DNA of 64,000 nucleotides from Metellina segmentata (GCA_947359465.1 OX375875.1:17854458-17918457), one strand, 5' to 3'. Shown: positions 12,287 through 24,955, counted from the stretch's first letter. Program-made: numbers and translations. The notes: generated by a model not told the origin, from the letters alone.

Positions 12287-12469
12287 TTGATAATAATACA
12301 TTTCTCTCCCTTTTTGTAGCGAGGACGTTTTACTTTCCCCTATGCTGCCCCATTTTCGTCAATCTTTTTCGAACGACTCCGGTGTAAACGGTTCGTGGGC
12401 TTTATAGGTAACTATCCGAGCGCACTCTTCTCACCCCTTTGTAGATAAGAGTGATCACTTTTCATCAAG

Positions 12470-13018
<549 letters not shown>

Positions 13019-13490
13019 GGAGGCCCCTGTTCGAGTAAAGAGACGGCATTTCAGAAATGTTCATTGAAACGTTTTGATTTTTCCAGAAAAAAAACCGGAG
13101 GTTGCAGTGTGGCTCATTGGGTTTTCCTATTGCTCTAGCAACGTACGAGTTATAGGCGGAGCTGTTTCGACTCCTCCCTGGGTGTATCTCTACCTCCTGC
13201 TTCAATAACATTTTCCTCGTACGTGTATGTCCTCGTTTGCTTGACGTTAGCGCAGTTTTGTGAAACAGGTCCCTGTGCCATTAAACTCGACCAACCAGAT
13301 AGGAATTTTTTTTTATAATTTTGAGCACCTTTTTATTTTTGCAAATTATATTTCATTGCTACGGTGGAAAGTGAATGCTTTAAAGTACTTTATAAACCTC
13401 TCCAGCTCACGTACTCATCCTTAAAATACAACGTTTAGAAGTCGACTTCCTTTCGTGCATCCTGCCCTCTTCTAATCGCACTGCAGAACT

Positions 13491-13742
13491 ACGGTAGCCC
13501 AGTTGGTAGAGTCGCGTGGTTACGAGTGCAAAACTCGATTCAACGAAATGTCGTCGTGTACTTGAGGAACTGGTGACAAGAAGATTTGACCTGGTCTCAA
13601 ATGTCCTCACGTTTGCGTGGACGGGAGTTTAGAGAGAGACTTTGATCTCGTCGTCTGACCGCGATTCAATATTATGAGGTGTGTATTCCAAACCGCCCGC
13701 TCTGTTGCTCCAGTGAGACGTAATTTCAACTACCAACCAACC
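13491..13742 (+). mobile_element. Family B SINE, divergent
   Basis: Head TACGGTAGCCCAGTTGGTAG, then GTCGTCGTGTACTTGAGG, a body with CTCAAATGTCCTCACGTTTG and a terminal GAGACGTAATTTCAACTACC. The body carries an internal deletion. Confidence 0.65.
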
Positions 13743-13887
13743 TAATTTTTAACTTTATATTCATTTTAAACACTTGAATTTTGTTTACACAGGGTCAACG
13801 AGCATTTGCCCTATTCAACCTGAAACTAAATTTGCCTCTGAGGGTAAGAAAAATGAATCCCCATCAATCATCCTAATGGCCCATCTT

Positions 13888-14081
13888 CTTGCGAGTTCGA
13901 ATCTAACCAAAGACCACCGTGTACGAAGGGAATGGTGCGCGTTCAATCTGTCGTGGACTCAAATGTCTTCACGATGACGCAATGCGCACGTTTAGAGGGT
14001 GGAGTGCCAGCTCAGGTGTGGCCTCGTCATCTTACAGTACTTCAAAATTAGATGTTGTTCTCGGTCTCTCCCTTCGGGTTT
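13888..14081 (+). mobile_element. Family B SINE, 5' part, truncated by a SINE A insertion
   Basis: GCGAGTTCGAATCTAACCAA (B-box region), AAAGACCACCGTGTACGAAG and the shared body up to TCTCCCTTCGGGTTT. Family A sequence begins immediately after. The remaining B 3' end is not clearly identifiable. Confidence 0.6.
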
Positions 14082-14405
14082 CGACCAACCGGTCTGGCGG
14101 TTAAGGTGTTAACCTCTAGATCGGTAGGTTCCTGGTTCGAATCAGGGTCCGGTCATGGATAACTCGGCGTATGGTGTAGAGGCGGCTGGTGCACCTTAAA
14201 TCTGTCGTGGCCGAAAGTAATCACGATAGGTTGGTGTGGAAGTTTGGAGAGTGGGGTGCCAGCTCAGGTGTTGCCTCGTCATCTGACCGTGGTTCAAAAT
14301 GACGTGGTGTTGTCCTCGGATCTTTCCCTTAGGGGCTTGATCCCGGACCGCGTCGTCAATAGCCCGGTATGTTTTTCTAGTGCGACGTTAAGTAAAATAC
14401 CTACC
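14082..14405 (+). mobile_element. Family A SINE
   Basis: Near-complete copy from CGACCAACCGGTCTGGCGG to GCGACGTTAAGTAAAATACC. It differs from young copies at several positions (GGTCTGG for GGTATAG in the A box), so it is an older insertion. Confidence 0.8.
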
Positions 14406-14537
14406 TATCTCCCATATCATGAAAATAAGTAGTTAGTGTCGGGTAAAAATACCAGTTAATGAGATTCTGCTTTAAGCCGACGATATTTGGCTTAAAGTAA
14501 AGATTTTATAAGAAATAAAAAGGTGATATATTTGGTA

Positions 14538-14588
14538 GGTATTTTAATTAGTGTCACACTGAAGCAACATAATGGGCTATTGGTGGCG
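14538..14588 (-). mobile_element. 51-bp SINE 3'-end insertion
   Basis: Contains only the last bases of a SINE (on the plus strand GGTATTTTAATTAGTGTCAC, ACTGAAGCAACATAATGGGC). Flanked by TGATATATTTGGTA / TGACATATTTGGTA at 14524-14537 and 14589-14602. The target duplication shows that this minimal fragment was a genuine integration. Confidence 0.75.
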
Positions 14589-14602
14589 TGACATATTTGG
14601 TA

Positions 14603-15583
14603 AATTCTATTACATAAACCATCTAAGAATGCTTGTGTTCGTCGAAAGTTTATAGTTGCAACAAATAAATAAAGCTAAGCAAATATTCGAATCCAATTTC
14701 TCGAAATTAAGTATCTCGGGCTTTCATATTTCTGCTATTTTATTTTAATAATTTTTTGTATGTATTTATAATATTTAATGCGTAAAAAATTATACCAAAA
14801 CCTTTAAGGGGGACTGGGCTCCTCCCTTTGCCCCTGCAATGGAACCTAAAGTGATTTAAGAAAAAGCAAAACCTGAAATTATGCTTGAATTAAACCAGTT
14901 ACAATGCATTTCTCCCTCTAAACAACAAGTTTTTTTTCTCCACATCAGAACTGGTTTTCGATAATCACCTGTCATTAAAAAGTCCCTGATTTCTCTCCCC
15001 GACTAAACCACCACTACTGAAGTACTACTACTATTAAGCTCAATTATGATCGTCACACACAACTCGTTGGCACTATCTAGTAAAATTTGTTTTTAACTAC
15101 TAATATGTGGATCAATCAGATTTCCCCATATGCTTATTAACTTTCTTATCCTCGAGTGTCTGCTTTTTAAATTTCCAAAGCTATTCAGGCAAGTAGAAAT
15201 TATGTTGATTAAATTGGAGAAACTAAAAGCCAAAGCGATTTAGGCGGAGGCACATTTGCCGAAATATTTTTGGACGCTAAAGACAATCACAAATGCAAAC
15301 TGAATAGTTAAAAAACATGCTAATCTACAGTTCCGTTAATAAAACGGGTTAGACATACTCAGACATGTCTGGAAACTGTCGGGAAATAAATCCACCAACG
15401 CTAGACTTGGCATTAAATGTTAATGGAATTCGGTCGGAACAGGGATTCAAGGGGAGGAGGACTGAGCCATCCCCGAAAATGATCTGAATACGTACCTGAA
15501 AAACCATGCTAATCATACCTTTGTATACACAACCCTACAATAATGGGTGGACGACGCCAGCGGATTTGCATAAAATCCGACTA
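14603..15583. other. AT-rich sequence without recognised features (copy 1)
   Basis: No gene or known repeat seen. Repeated at 19174-20154. Confidence 0.5.
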
Positions 15584-16259
15584 CAGTAGAACTCCAATTA
15601 TCCGAATCAATTGGGACCGGACCCCATTCGGATAATCAAAAATTCGGATAATTGGATTGTTTCCGAAAAAAGGGTCTGTTTGTACTTTAATTAATTACTG
15701 TATGTATGTTGAAAATGGGAGGAAAAAAAAACTATTTTTAAAGAAAAAGAGCTTTTAATTAATTAAATGAAAAGGAAACACTTTTACATGTTAAGCGTAC
15801 TTACAAGTGCTGTACATTAGTACAGTATGTACGTACCGTACTGTACTGTAAATGAAAGTCATTGCTTGCTAAACCTCTCGGTCAAAGTAAGCAGTTTGAC
15901 TGTCTTGATCCGTTTTCGTGCAACCAAGTCGCGCATCCGCTTGACAATGAGAAGTTGCATGTGGTCACACTCGGGCTGTCGCTCCATCCACTTCAACGCA
16001 GTTTCTAAGCCGGCAAATGCTTCACTAGCAGATGGTCCCGTGTCTGCTTCAACTTCGACAATAGGGTCATCTTCTTCAACGACACTTTCTTCTCTCAAAC
16101 TTTCAATAAGTTCATCATCATTTAGAATTTGAAACCCAGAATCATTATTTTGCGACTCGCAATACGTTTCCGTCTCAATTTTTTTTTCTGAAATTCTGAA
16201 AGCGATTCGGATAATCAGCGATTTGGATAGTCGGAGTTCGGATAATTGGAGTTCTACTG
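15584..16259 (-). mobile_element. Tigger/pogo-type DNA transposon remnant, 676 bp
   Basis: Terminal inverted repeats CAGTAGAACTCCAATTATCC at the left and GGATAATTGGAGTTCTACTG at the right. TA precedes the left end; the right flank is CA, probably a mutated TA. Secondary subterminal ATTCGGATAAT motifs lie at both ends. The interior keeps only the C-terminal tail of the transposase on the minus strand, so this is an internally deleted copy. Confidence 0.88.
15859..16190 (-). pseudogene. Tigger-like transposase, C-terminal remnant
   Basis: The frame ends in an acidic stretch (SVVEEDDPIVEVEAD), then EAFAGLETALKWMERQPECD and MQLLIVKRMRDLVARKR before the stop. This alternation is typical of the last 60-70 residues of Tigger/CENP-B/Jerky-type transposases. 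The DNA-binding domain and DDE core are missing. Upstream residues in this frame are translated inverted repeat. Confidence 0.8.
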
Positions 16260-16274
16260 CACTTGTTTGGGGGT

Positions 16275-16602
16275 GTTTTTCGTGGTATGGCTTCGGCCTG
16301 GACCGTTGCACGTTGTTCCTGGTCAACTGAATGCCGACGCCTGTATGAAAATTTATTTTGGACAATTGGGTTCTTGCTACGATTAGAGTCCCGGCCTAAA
16401 CCCCATAGAACATGTGTGGGACGCGTTAGAGCGACGCTTACGAACCAGGGAACCCTGTCCGAAATCTACAGCCGAGCTGGCGATATTCTTGCAGCAGGAA
16501 TGGACACACATACCCATAGCTGTGTAACAAAACCTTGTTGGAAGTATGCCCAGAAGGATTGCTAGTGTAATTGCATCACGTGGTGGACCATCCCCCTATT
16601 AA
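16275..16602 (+). pseudogene. Tc1-like (DD34E) transposase C-terminal remnant
   Basis: After one in-frame stop the frame reads SPGLNPIEHVWDALERRL, then TAELAILLQQEW, then GSMPRRIASVIASRGGPSPY and TAA at 16600-16602. This is the final third of a Tc1 transposase with its last catalytic Glu (NPIE). The usual SPD is SPG. The helix-turn-helix domains and first two catalytic Asp residues are absent, so it is dead. Confidence 0.85.
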
Positions 16603-16805
16603 AGCATGTATTATTTCCCTTATACCATCACATATTGCTGTCCAGTCCATTATTGTAGGGTAGTGTATATATGCTCTTTTAGCCCATTGAATATACCCTT
16701 TAAGTTTATTAAAAGTCGTAATGTTTTACAAAGCATAACAAATTCTACTCCGACCTCTCTTCTCACTTTTATGACCCCATTCCTTCGACTAGAGGAGAGT
16801 TGAAT

Positions 16806-17160
16806 AGAATTAGCGTCGCACTGGAGCAACACAACGTGCTATGGCCGACCGACCGGGTTCAGTCCCGAAGTGAAAGATTCAAGGACAACACATCTTTGAC
16901 CCATAGACAAATGTCTCGAGGTTAACATCAAACGGCATATTGTCTACGGTTCGTGATCACTCTCGAAAAGAAGCGATATAAGTACAACATCTCGTCAATT
17001 GAAACGACGGTCAGATAAAGAAGAAACCCACCCCATGGCACCCCACTCTCCAAACTGCCACACCACGTCGCCATGAGGTCACGACAGATTTGACGTACAC
17101 AAGCCCACACACACACGATGGTCTCAGGCTGAATTGAGTTTCACCCCCGGTTTCTGATTG
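16806..17160 (-). mobile_element. Family B SINE, diverged
   Basis: Plus-strand reading shows GCGTCGCACTGGAGCAACAC, then a partly duplicated middle, TGGCACCCCACTCTCCAAAC and CGACAGATTTGACGTACACA, ending near the head around 17160. Two versions of the 'GATC..TCGAAAG' segment suggest an internal rearrangement. Confidence 0.6.
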
Positions 17161-17269
17161 GTGACTCTACTGAAATTAGGCTACCACGGAACACAAATCT
17201 ACTGGAAGAATCCTTAAGAAAGATTCACTTGGTTAAGTTGGTGGAAACTAGTTCGATGGCATTTAGGTA

Positions 17270-17384
17270 ATGGTAATGGTAATTTTAGTTAACGTCGTAC
17301 TAGAGCAACACAACGGGCTATTGACGACGGTCCGGAATCAGTCCCTTAAGGGAAAGATTCGAGGACAACACCTCGTAATTTTGA
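17270..17384 (-). mobile_element. Family A SINE truncated at the duplication junction
   Basis: Tail (GGTAATGGTAATTTTAGTTAACG) through AACACCTCGTAATTTTGA, then direct transition to (AT)n. The same SINE is complete in the second copy (21841-22170), which places the duplication breakpoint inside it. Confidence 0.92.
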
Positions 17385-17589
<205 letters not shown>

Positions 17590-18061
17590 GGAGGCCCCTG
17601 TTCGAGTAAAGAGACGGCATTTCAGAAATGTTCATTGAAACGTTTTGATTTTTCCAGAAAAAAAACCGGAGGTTGCAGTGTGGCTCATTGGGTTTTCCTA
17701 TTGCTCTAGCAACGTACGAGTTATAGGCGGAGCTGTTTCGACTCCTCCCTGGGTGTATCTCTACCTCCTGCTTCAATAACATTTTCCTCGTACGTGTATG
17801 TCCTCGTTTGCTTGACGTTAGCGCAGTTTTGTGAAACAGGTCCCTGTGCCATTAAACTCGACCAACCAGATAGGAATTTTTTTTTATAATTTTGAGCACC
17901 TTTTTATTTTTGCAAATTATATTTCATTGCTACGGTGGAAAGTGAATGCTTTAAAGTACTTTATAAACCTCTCCAGCTCACGTACTCATCCTTAAAATAC
18001 AACGTTTAGAAGTCGACTTCCTTTCGTGCATCCTGCCCTCTTCTAATCGCACTGCAGAACT

Positions 18062-18313
18062 ACGGTAGCCCAGTTGGTAGAGTCGCGTGGTTACGAGTGC
18101 AAAACTCGATTCAACGAAATGTCGTCGTGTACTTGAGGAACTGGTGACAAGAAGATTTGACCTGGTCTCAAATGTCCTCACGTTTGCGTGGACGGGAGTT
18201 TAGAGAGAGACTTTGATCTCGTCGTCTGACCGCGATTCAATATTATGAGGTGTGTATTCCAAACCGCCCGCTCTGTTGCTCCAGTGAGACGTAATTTCAA
18301 CTACCAACCAACC
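18062..18313 (+). mobile_element. Family B SINE (copy 2)
   Basis: Duplicate of the SINE at 13491-13742. Confidence 0.65.
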
Positions 18314-18458
18314 TAATTTTTAACTTTATATTCATTTTAAACACTTGAATTTTGTTTACACAGGGTCAACGAGCATTTGCCCTATTCAACCTGAAACTAA
18401 ATTTGCCTCTGAGGGTAAGAAAAATGAATCCCCATCAATCATCCTAATGGCCCATCTT

Positions 18459-18652
18459 CTTGCGAGTTCGAATCTAACCAAAGACCACCGTGTACGAAGG
18501 GAATGGTGCGCGTTCAATCTGTCGTGGACTCAAATGTCTTCACGATGACGCAATGCGCACGTTTAGAGGGTGGAGTGCCAGCTCAGGTGTGGCCTCGTCA
18601 TCTTACAGTACTTCAAAATTAGATGTTGTTCTCGGTCTCTCCCTTCGGGTTT
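18459..18652 (+). mobile_element. Family B SINE 5' part (copy 2)
   Basis: Duplicate of 13888-14081. Confidence 0.6.
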
Positions 18653-18976
18653 CGACCAACCGGTCTGGCGGTTAAGGTGTTAACCTCTAGATCGGTAGGT
18701 TCCTGGTTCGAATCAGGGTCCGGTCATGGATAACTCGGCGTATGGTGTAGAGGCGGCTGGTGCACCTTAAATCTGTCGTGGCCGAAAGTAATCACGATAG
18801 GTTGGTGTGGAAGTTTGGAGAGTGGGGTGCCAGCTCAGGTGTTGCCTCGTCATCTGACCGTGGTTCAAAATGACGTGGTGTTGTCCTCGGATCTTTCCCT
18901 TAGGGGCTTGATCCCGGACCGCGTCGTCAATAGCCCGGTATGTTTTTCTAGTGCGACGTTAAGTAAAATACCTACC
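18653..18976 (+). mobile_element. Family A SINE (copy 2)
   Basis: Duplicate of 14082-14405. Confidence 0.8.
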
Positions 18977-19108
18977 TATCTCCCATATCATGAAAATAAG
19001 TAGTTAGTGTCGGGTAAAAATACCAGTTAATGAGATTCTGCTTTAAGCCGACGATATTTGGCTTAAAGTAAAGATTTTATAAGAAATAAAAAGGTGATAT
19101 ATTTGGTA

Positions 19109-19159
19109 GGTATTTTAATTAGTGTCACACTGAAGCAACATAATGGGCTATTGGTGGCG
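19109..19159 (-). mobile_element. 51-bp SINE 3'-end insertion (copy 2)
   Basis: Duplicate of 14538-14588 with the same flanking direct repeats. Confidence 0.75.
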
Positions 19160-20154
19160 TGACATATTTGGTAAATTCTATTACATAAACCATCTAAGAA
19201 TGCTTGTGTTCGTCGAAAGTTTATAGTTGCAACAAATAAATAAAGCTAAGCAAATATTCGAATCCAATTTCTCGAAATTAAGTATCTCGGGCTTTCATAT
19301 TTCTGCTATTTTATTTTAATAATTTTTTGTATGTATTTATAATATTTAATGCGTAAAAAATTATACCAAAACCTTTAAGGGGGACTGGGCTCCTCCCTTT
19401 GCCCCTGCAATGGAACCTAAAGTGATTTAAGAAAAAGCAAAACCTGAAATTATGCTTGAATTAAACCAGTTACAATGCATTTCTCCCTCTAAACAACAAG
19501 TTTTTTTTCTCCACATCAGAACTGGTTTTCGATAATCACCTGTCATTAAAAAGTCCCTGATTTCTCTCCCCGACTAAACCACCACTACTGAAGTACTACT
19601 ACTATTAAGCTCAATTATGATCGTCACACACAACTCGTTGGCACTATCTAGTAAAATTTGTTTTTAACTACTAATATGTGGATCAATCAGATTTCCCCAT
19701 ATGCTTATTAACTTTCTTATCCTCGAGTGTCTGCTTTTTAAATTTCCAAAGCTATTCAGGCAAGTAGAAATTATGTTGATTAAATTGGAGAAACTAAAAG
19801 CCAAAGCGATTTAGGCGGAGGCACATTTGCCGAAATATTTTTGGACGCTAAAGACAATCACAAATGCAAACTGAATAGTTAAAAAACATGCTAATCTACA
19901 GTTCCGTTAATAAAACGGGTTAGACATACTCAGACATGTCTGGAAACTGTCGGGAAATAAATCCACCAACGCTAGACTTGGCATTAAATGTTAATGGAAT
20001 TCGGTCGGAACAGGGATTCAAGGGGAGGAGGACTGAGCCATCCCCGAAAATGATCTGAATACGTACCTGAAAAACCATGCTAATCATACCTTTGTATACA
20101 CAACCCTACAATAATGGGTGGACGACGCCAGCGGATTTGCATAAAATCCGACTA

Positions 20155-20830
20155 CAGTAGAACTCCAATTATCCGAATCAATTGGGACCGGACCCCATTC
20201 GGATAATCAAAAATTCGGATAATTGGATTGTTTCCGAAAAAAGGGTCTGTTTGTACTTTAATTAATTACTGTATGTATGTTGAAAATGGGAGGAAAAAAA
20301 AACTATTTTTAAAGAAAAAGAGCTTTTAATTAATTAAATGAAAAGGAAACACTTTTACATGTTAAGCGTACTTACAAGTGCTGTACATTAGTACAGTATG
20401 TACGTACCGTACTGTACTGTAAATGAAAGTCATTGCTTGCTAAACCTCTCGGTCAAAGTAAGCAGTTTGACTGTCTTGATCCGTTTTCGTGCAACCAAGT
20501 CGCGCATCCGCTTGACAATGAGAAGTTGCATGTGGTCACACTCGGGCTGTCGCTCCATCCACTTCAACGCAGTTTCTAAGCCGGCAAATGCTTCACTAGC
20601 AGATGGTCCCGTGTCTGCTTCAACTTCGACAATAGGGTCATCTTCTTCAACGACACTTTCTTCTCTCAAACTTTCAATAAGTTCATCATCATTTAGAATT
20701 TGAAACCCAGAATCATTATTTTGCGACTCGCAATACGTTTCCGTCTCAATTTTTTTTTCTGAAATTCTGAAAGCGATTCGGATAATCAGCGATTTGGATA
20801 GTCGGAGTTCGGATAATTGGAGTTCTACTG
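20155..20830 (-). mobile_element. Tigger/pogo-type remnant (copy 2)
   Basis: Duplicate of 15584-16259, including the transposase tail remnant on the minus strand (20430-20761). Confidence 0.88.
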
Positions 20831-20845
20831 CACTTGTTTGGGGGT

Positions 20846-21173
20846 GTTTTTCGTGGTATGGCTTCGGCCTGGACCGTTGCACGTTGTTCCTGGTCAACTG
20901 AATGCCGACGCCTGTATGAAAATTTATTTTGGACAATTGGGTTCTTGCTACGATTAGAGTCCCGGCCTAAACCCCATAGAACATGTGTGGGACGCGTTAG
21001 AGCGACGCTTACGAACCAGGGAACCCTGTCCGAAATCTACAGCCGAGCTGGCGATATTCTTGCAGCAGGAATGGACACACATACCCATAGCTGTGTAACA
21101 AAACCTTGTTGGAAGTATGCCCAGAAGGATTGCTAGTGTAATTGCATCACGTGGTGGACCATCCCCCTATTAA
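20846..21173 (+). pseudogene. Tc1-like transposase C-terminal remnant (copy 2)
   Basis: Duplicate of 16275-16602. Confidence 0.85.
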
Positions 21174-21376
21174 AGCATGTATTATTTCCCTTATACCATC
21201 ACATATTGCTGTCCAGTCCATTATTGTAGGGTAGTGTATATATGCTCTTTTAGCCCATTGAATATACCCTTTAAGTTTATTAAAAGTCGTAATGTTTTAC
21301 AAAGCATAACAAATTCTACTCCGACCTCTCTTCTCACTTTTATGACCCCATTCCTTCGACTAGAGGAGAGTTGAAT

Positions 21377-21731
21377 AGAATTAGCGTCGCACTGGAGCAA
21401 CACAACGTGCTATGGCCGACCGACCGGGTTCAGTCCCGAAGTGAAAGATTCAAGGACAACACATCTTTGACCCATAGACAAATGTCTCGAGGTTAACATC
21501 AAACGGCATATTGTCTACGGTTCGTGATCACTCTCGAAAAGAAGCGATATAAGTACAACATCTCGTCAATTGAAACGACGGTCAGATAAAGAAGAAACCC
21601 ACCCCATGGCACCCCACTCTCCAAACTGCCACACCACGTCGCCATGAGGTCACGACAGATTTGACGTACACAAGCCCACACACACACGATGGTCTCAGGC
21701 TGAATTGAGTTTCACCCCCGGTTTCTGATTG
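21377..21731 (-). mobile_element. Family B SINE, diverged (copy 2)
   Basis: Duplicate of 16806-17160. Confidence 0.6.
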
Positions 21732-21837
21732 GTGACTCTACTGAAATTAGGCTACCACGGAACACAAATCTACTGGAAGAATCCTTAAGAAAGATTCACT
21801 TGGTTAAGTTGGTGGAAACTAGTTCGATGGCATTTAG

Positions 21838-22170
21838 GTAATGGTAATGGTAATTTTAGTTAACGTCGTACTAGAGCAACACAACGGGCTATTGACGACG
21901 GTCCGGAATCAGTCCCTTAAGGGAAAGATTCGAGGACAACACCTCGTAATTTTGAACCACGGTCAGATGACGAAGCAATACCTGAGCTGGCACCCCACTC
22001 TCCAAACTTCCATGCCAACCCAACGTGAGGACTTTCGTCCACGACAGATTTAAGGTGCACCAGCCGCCTCTACACCATACGCTTACAAACATCCATGCCC
22101 GGACCCGGATTCGAACCAGGAACCTTCCGATCTAGAGGCTAACACCTTAACCACTATACTGGTTGGTCGG
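21838..22170 (-). mobile_element. Full-length family A SINE
   Basis: Complete minus-strand copy from the GGTAATGGTAAT tail to the head CCACTATACTGGTTGGTCGGC, with the B box GGATTCGAACC on the plus strand. It spans the right breakpoint of the 4.37-kb duplication. Confidence 0.88.
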
Positions 22171-22222
22171 CCTTTAATAGAGGGACGGGGAGGAAAAACC
22201 AGATAAAAAAAGGTATCACATA

Positions 22223-23017
22223 TAGTATTTCTCAAACTTTTTGAAGTCGTAGCACACTTTGAAGACTTACAAAATATCGTAGGGCACCATACACAAAATG
22301 CTCAGAAGAAATCAGATGCAAAAAGCGAATAATAAAAAATAATAATAAATGTAATAATAATAATAAATATAATAATAACAAATATGATAATAATAATAAA
22401 TATAATAATAATAATAAATACATAATAATAACAATAAATATTAATAAATAATAATAATATATAATAATAATAATAATAAATATTAATAAATAATAATAAT
22501 AATAAATAATAATAATATATAATAATAATAATAAATAATAATAATAAATAATAAAAATAAAAATAATAAATAATAATAATAATAATAACAATAATAAATA
22601 ATAATAAAAATAATTTTAATAATAATAAAATAATAATAATAAAAATAATTTTAATAGCAATAAAAAATGATAATAAATATGGAAATAAAATTGGAAAACG
22701 ATCCTGAGCAGCTGCACTTGCGCATCAGCTCATGTCCTGTTTGAACAAGTTTAAACAGTATGAACAAGTATTAAAAACTTCTTACTACTGTTCTTTGCTG
22801 CACTGCATATTTTCCCCGCTCTTCATAACAGAATAATAACGATCTGAGTCACGGAACATTTTGATACTCAAATGAATATAGTATAATGTAATATATTTAT
22901 ATAACTATATAACTGTACATTCATTTTTATATATCCCCACACATAACTTTCTGCGATGTCATAGGGCGCACCTAGGCGTGTCACCGGGAACACCAGTGTG
23001 CCCTTTGAGAAACACTG
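22223..23017. mobile_element. hAT-type MITE carrying an (AAT)n expansion
   Basis: Left end TAGTATTTCTCAAACTTTTTG and right end GTGCCCTTTGAGAAACACTG are inverted versions of the CAGTGTTTCTCAAA-type terminus found in many hAT elements. Next to them lie 'GTAGCACACTT' and 'GTGTGCCC' subterminal matches. No convincing 8-bp target duplication is left. No transposase is encoded. Confidence 0.6.
22331..22680. repeat. (AAT)n microsatellite, imperfect
   Basis: About 350 bp of AAT/ATA triplets with interruptions. The apparent Leu/Ile/Tyr-rich open frame on the minus strand is an artefact. Confidence 0.95.
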
Positions 23018-23167
23018 ACATGAAATATTACATTTAGATAAATGCAAGTGCATAAATAGAACAGAAGTCTTTGATGGTCAAAGATTAAAACTGGAGCATA
23101 ACGGCAAAAACCTGAATAGAATACAAAGAAATTACCCGAATACTTTAACCCTCCTGATGGTTGTTAT

Positions 23168-23441
23168 GGGTAGCCCGGTTAGAAGAGTAACGAATCAGCA
23201 ACAGGAGGGTTGCGAGGTTGAATCCAACCAAGGACCGTTGTATACAAAGGGGGCTGATGCTTGTTAAATCCGTCGCGACCTCAAATGTCATCACGTTGGC
23301 GTGGAGTGGAAGTTTGGAGAGTGGGGTGCCAGCTCATGCGTGACCTCGCCATCTGACTGTGGTTCGAAATTACGCGGTGCTGTCCACGGGTCTTTCCCTT
23401 TGTGTTTCATCCTTGACCGTCGCTAATACCCCGTTAGGTGC
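23168..23441 (+). mobile_element. Family B SINE, near full length
   Basis: Head GGGTAGCCCGGTTAGAAGAG with a B-box-like GAGGTTGAATCCAACCAAGG, then GACCGTTGTATACAAAGGGG, the shared body (GAGAGTGGGGTGCCAGCTCA) and GACCGTCGCTAATACCCCGT at the end. Confidence 0.75.
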
Positions 23442-23559
23442 AAGAAGATGTACCTGCCAACCTTAAAAGGGGAAAAAAATAGATTTTGCTTTAGCTTCAT
23501 TTTCCTGCGTTTGTTTTGGACAGAGGGCGGCACCAGTCTTCTTTGCACTCGACTCAAAA

Positions 23560-24660
23560 CAAGTCTAGCTTCGCCCCTGTCTGTAAGTGGTCAGGTTCCA
23601 AATGAAGCTTTGAGAGCAATTCCTGCATATGACCCTTCAGTCAAAAGCTCTCAAAAAAGGCCCCGTGCCTTTCTGGAAAAACATCTCCAGACCTTCCCAC
23701 CGAGACCCAAACGTCAACGTGGGACGCTTCAATTGGGACCTGATGCACATGGCATCATTTCAATCAATTCGACCACCCATGCAAATTAAACTTGCAATAT
23801 CTCATTTAACGGATCGCGTTCGTTCACACTCGTAGGGTCGAGCTCCCTTCTTGCGACTCGACTGGACACCTAATTGTTTCATAGGATTTTAATAGCTAAG
23901 ATTAATTTCTCTTTTAAACTTCTTTTTCTTTATTTTAATCATTGTCTTTCTCTATCCCCAGTAGATTGACAACTAATAGCAGCGCAGTGGTGTTCGCACC
24001 CGTCTGTTTGATCACGGAAAGCTAAGCACCTTCGGACGCGGTCACTACTTGGGAGGGTGACCAACTGAGGAAATGACCTAACGGTCGGAGGTGCCGCTTT
24101 CCAGTAGCGGTTGATATTTTTAACCAGCAACCCTTAATTCATTTTTATTCTTTTAAATTTAATATTTCTGTTTTAAAATTTTCCCTTTAAGCCCTATTCT
24201 GATGTGAAGATAAGCTGCTTTGCAGCAGGTGCTTCGTAATGAAACGTCCAGTTGCAGTTTCTGTAAGTGGTCGTCACTGTTTCGGAACCGCCATCAAAGG
24301 GCCGACCCCTCCCTGCCTCAGAGCTTTGGAACGCCATCAGGAAAGGAAAGGAAGCTCAGGATGGAATTGCCCGAATGCGTTCCACTTGTGACTCAGAGTC
24401 GAACGCCCACTCCGGCTGAATCATTCGACTGCTGTCCGCCCCGGGGTCACTCTCAATTTGGTTCAGTGGCTGTGGCAACACCGCTTTCGGTCTGCGTTCG
24501 CCCACTCCACTTGTGCTCCCTTGGTGGTCGTTAGGTGGGCCCCAAACGATTTTTTTATTCGAAAGAACCATTCGTGTCTTCCTCGGGACTTTGGAAATGT
24601 GGGGCTCTGCTTGAACTGTTTCGGAAGGGTCTAAAACGAGAGGAAATAGTTCTAAAACTT
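23560..24660. other. GC-richer anonymous repeat region
   Basis: No gene recognised. The segment around 23850-23935 resembles 47195-47270 (GGACACCTAATTGT / GGACTCCTAATTGT), and 24195-24235 resembles 47335-47385 (TTCTGATGTG... CTGCA..GGT..TCCGTAAT). A dispersed repeat is therefore present in both places, with the 5S-like block present only here. Confidence 0.4.
23960..24115 (+). repeat. 5S rRNA-derived sequence (pseudogene or SINE3-like head)
   Basis: TTTGATCACGGAAAGCTAAG, CACCTTCGGACGCGGTCACT and ACTTGGGAGGGTGACCAACT follow the order and spacing of the 5S rRNA core, including the internal A box and C box of the polymerase III promoter. The 5' and 3' thirds are not 5S-like and can fold on each other (GGTGCCGCTTTCCAGTAGCG at the end). 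Not a functional 5S gene as read. It could be the head of a 5S-derived SINE. Confidence 0.6.
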
Positions 24661-24667
24661 CCATGTG

Positions 24668-24955
24668 GTTAGGACGAGTTATCTCGTCCATCAAGAAGGG
24701 ATCCACTATACTAATGGCGCGATATCTCGTCATCAAGACATTGGCAGTACTTTTATGTTGACGAGATCGAGGTAGGATCCGTTTTCAACTAAAAGCGAGA
24801 TATTTCGTCAGTCAATATGTGGTCAGTTTTCTTCTAATAGCGAGATATCTCGTCCATGAAGACCTGGATAGTTTCTTCTAATAGCAAGATATCTCGCCAA
24901 TCAAGATCTGGTTAGTTTTACCAATCAGACGGGATACCACGTCGAGACCGGATCC
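24668..24955. repeat. Palindromic minisatellite with CGAGATATCTCG core
   Basis: About six imperfect units of 40-45 bp. Each has a 12-bp palindrome (CGAGATATCTCG or a 1-2 base variant) followed by TCCATCAAGA and a TTCTTCTAATAG-like spacer. Related units occur at 35573-35712. Confidence 0.8.

Noticed and set aside
22232..22591. 119-residue Leu/Ile/Tyr-rich frame resembling a membrane protein
   Set aside because: It is the reverse translation of the (AAT)n tract in a MITE and has no other protein features.
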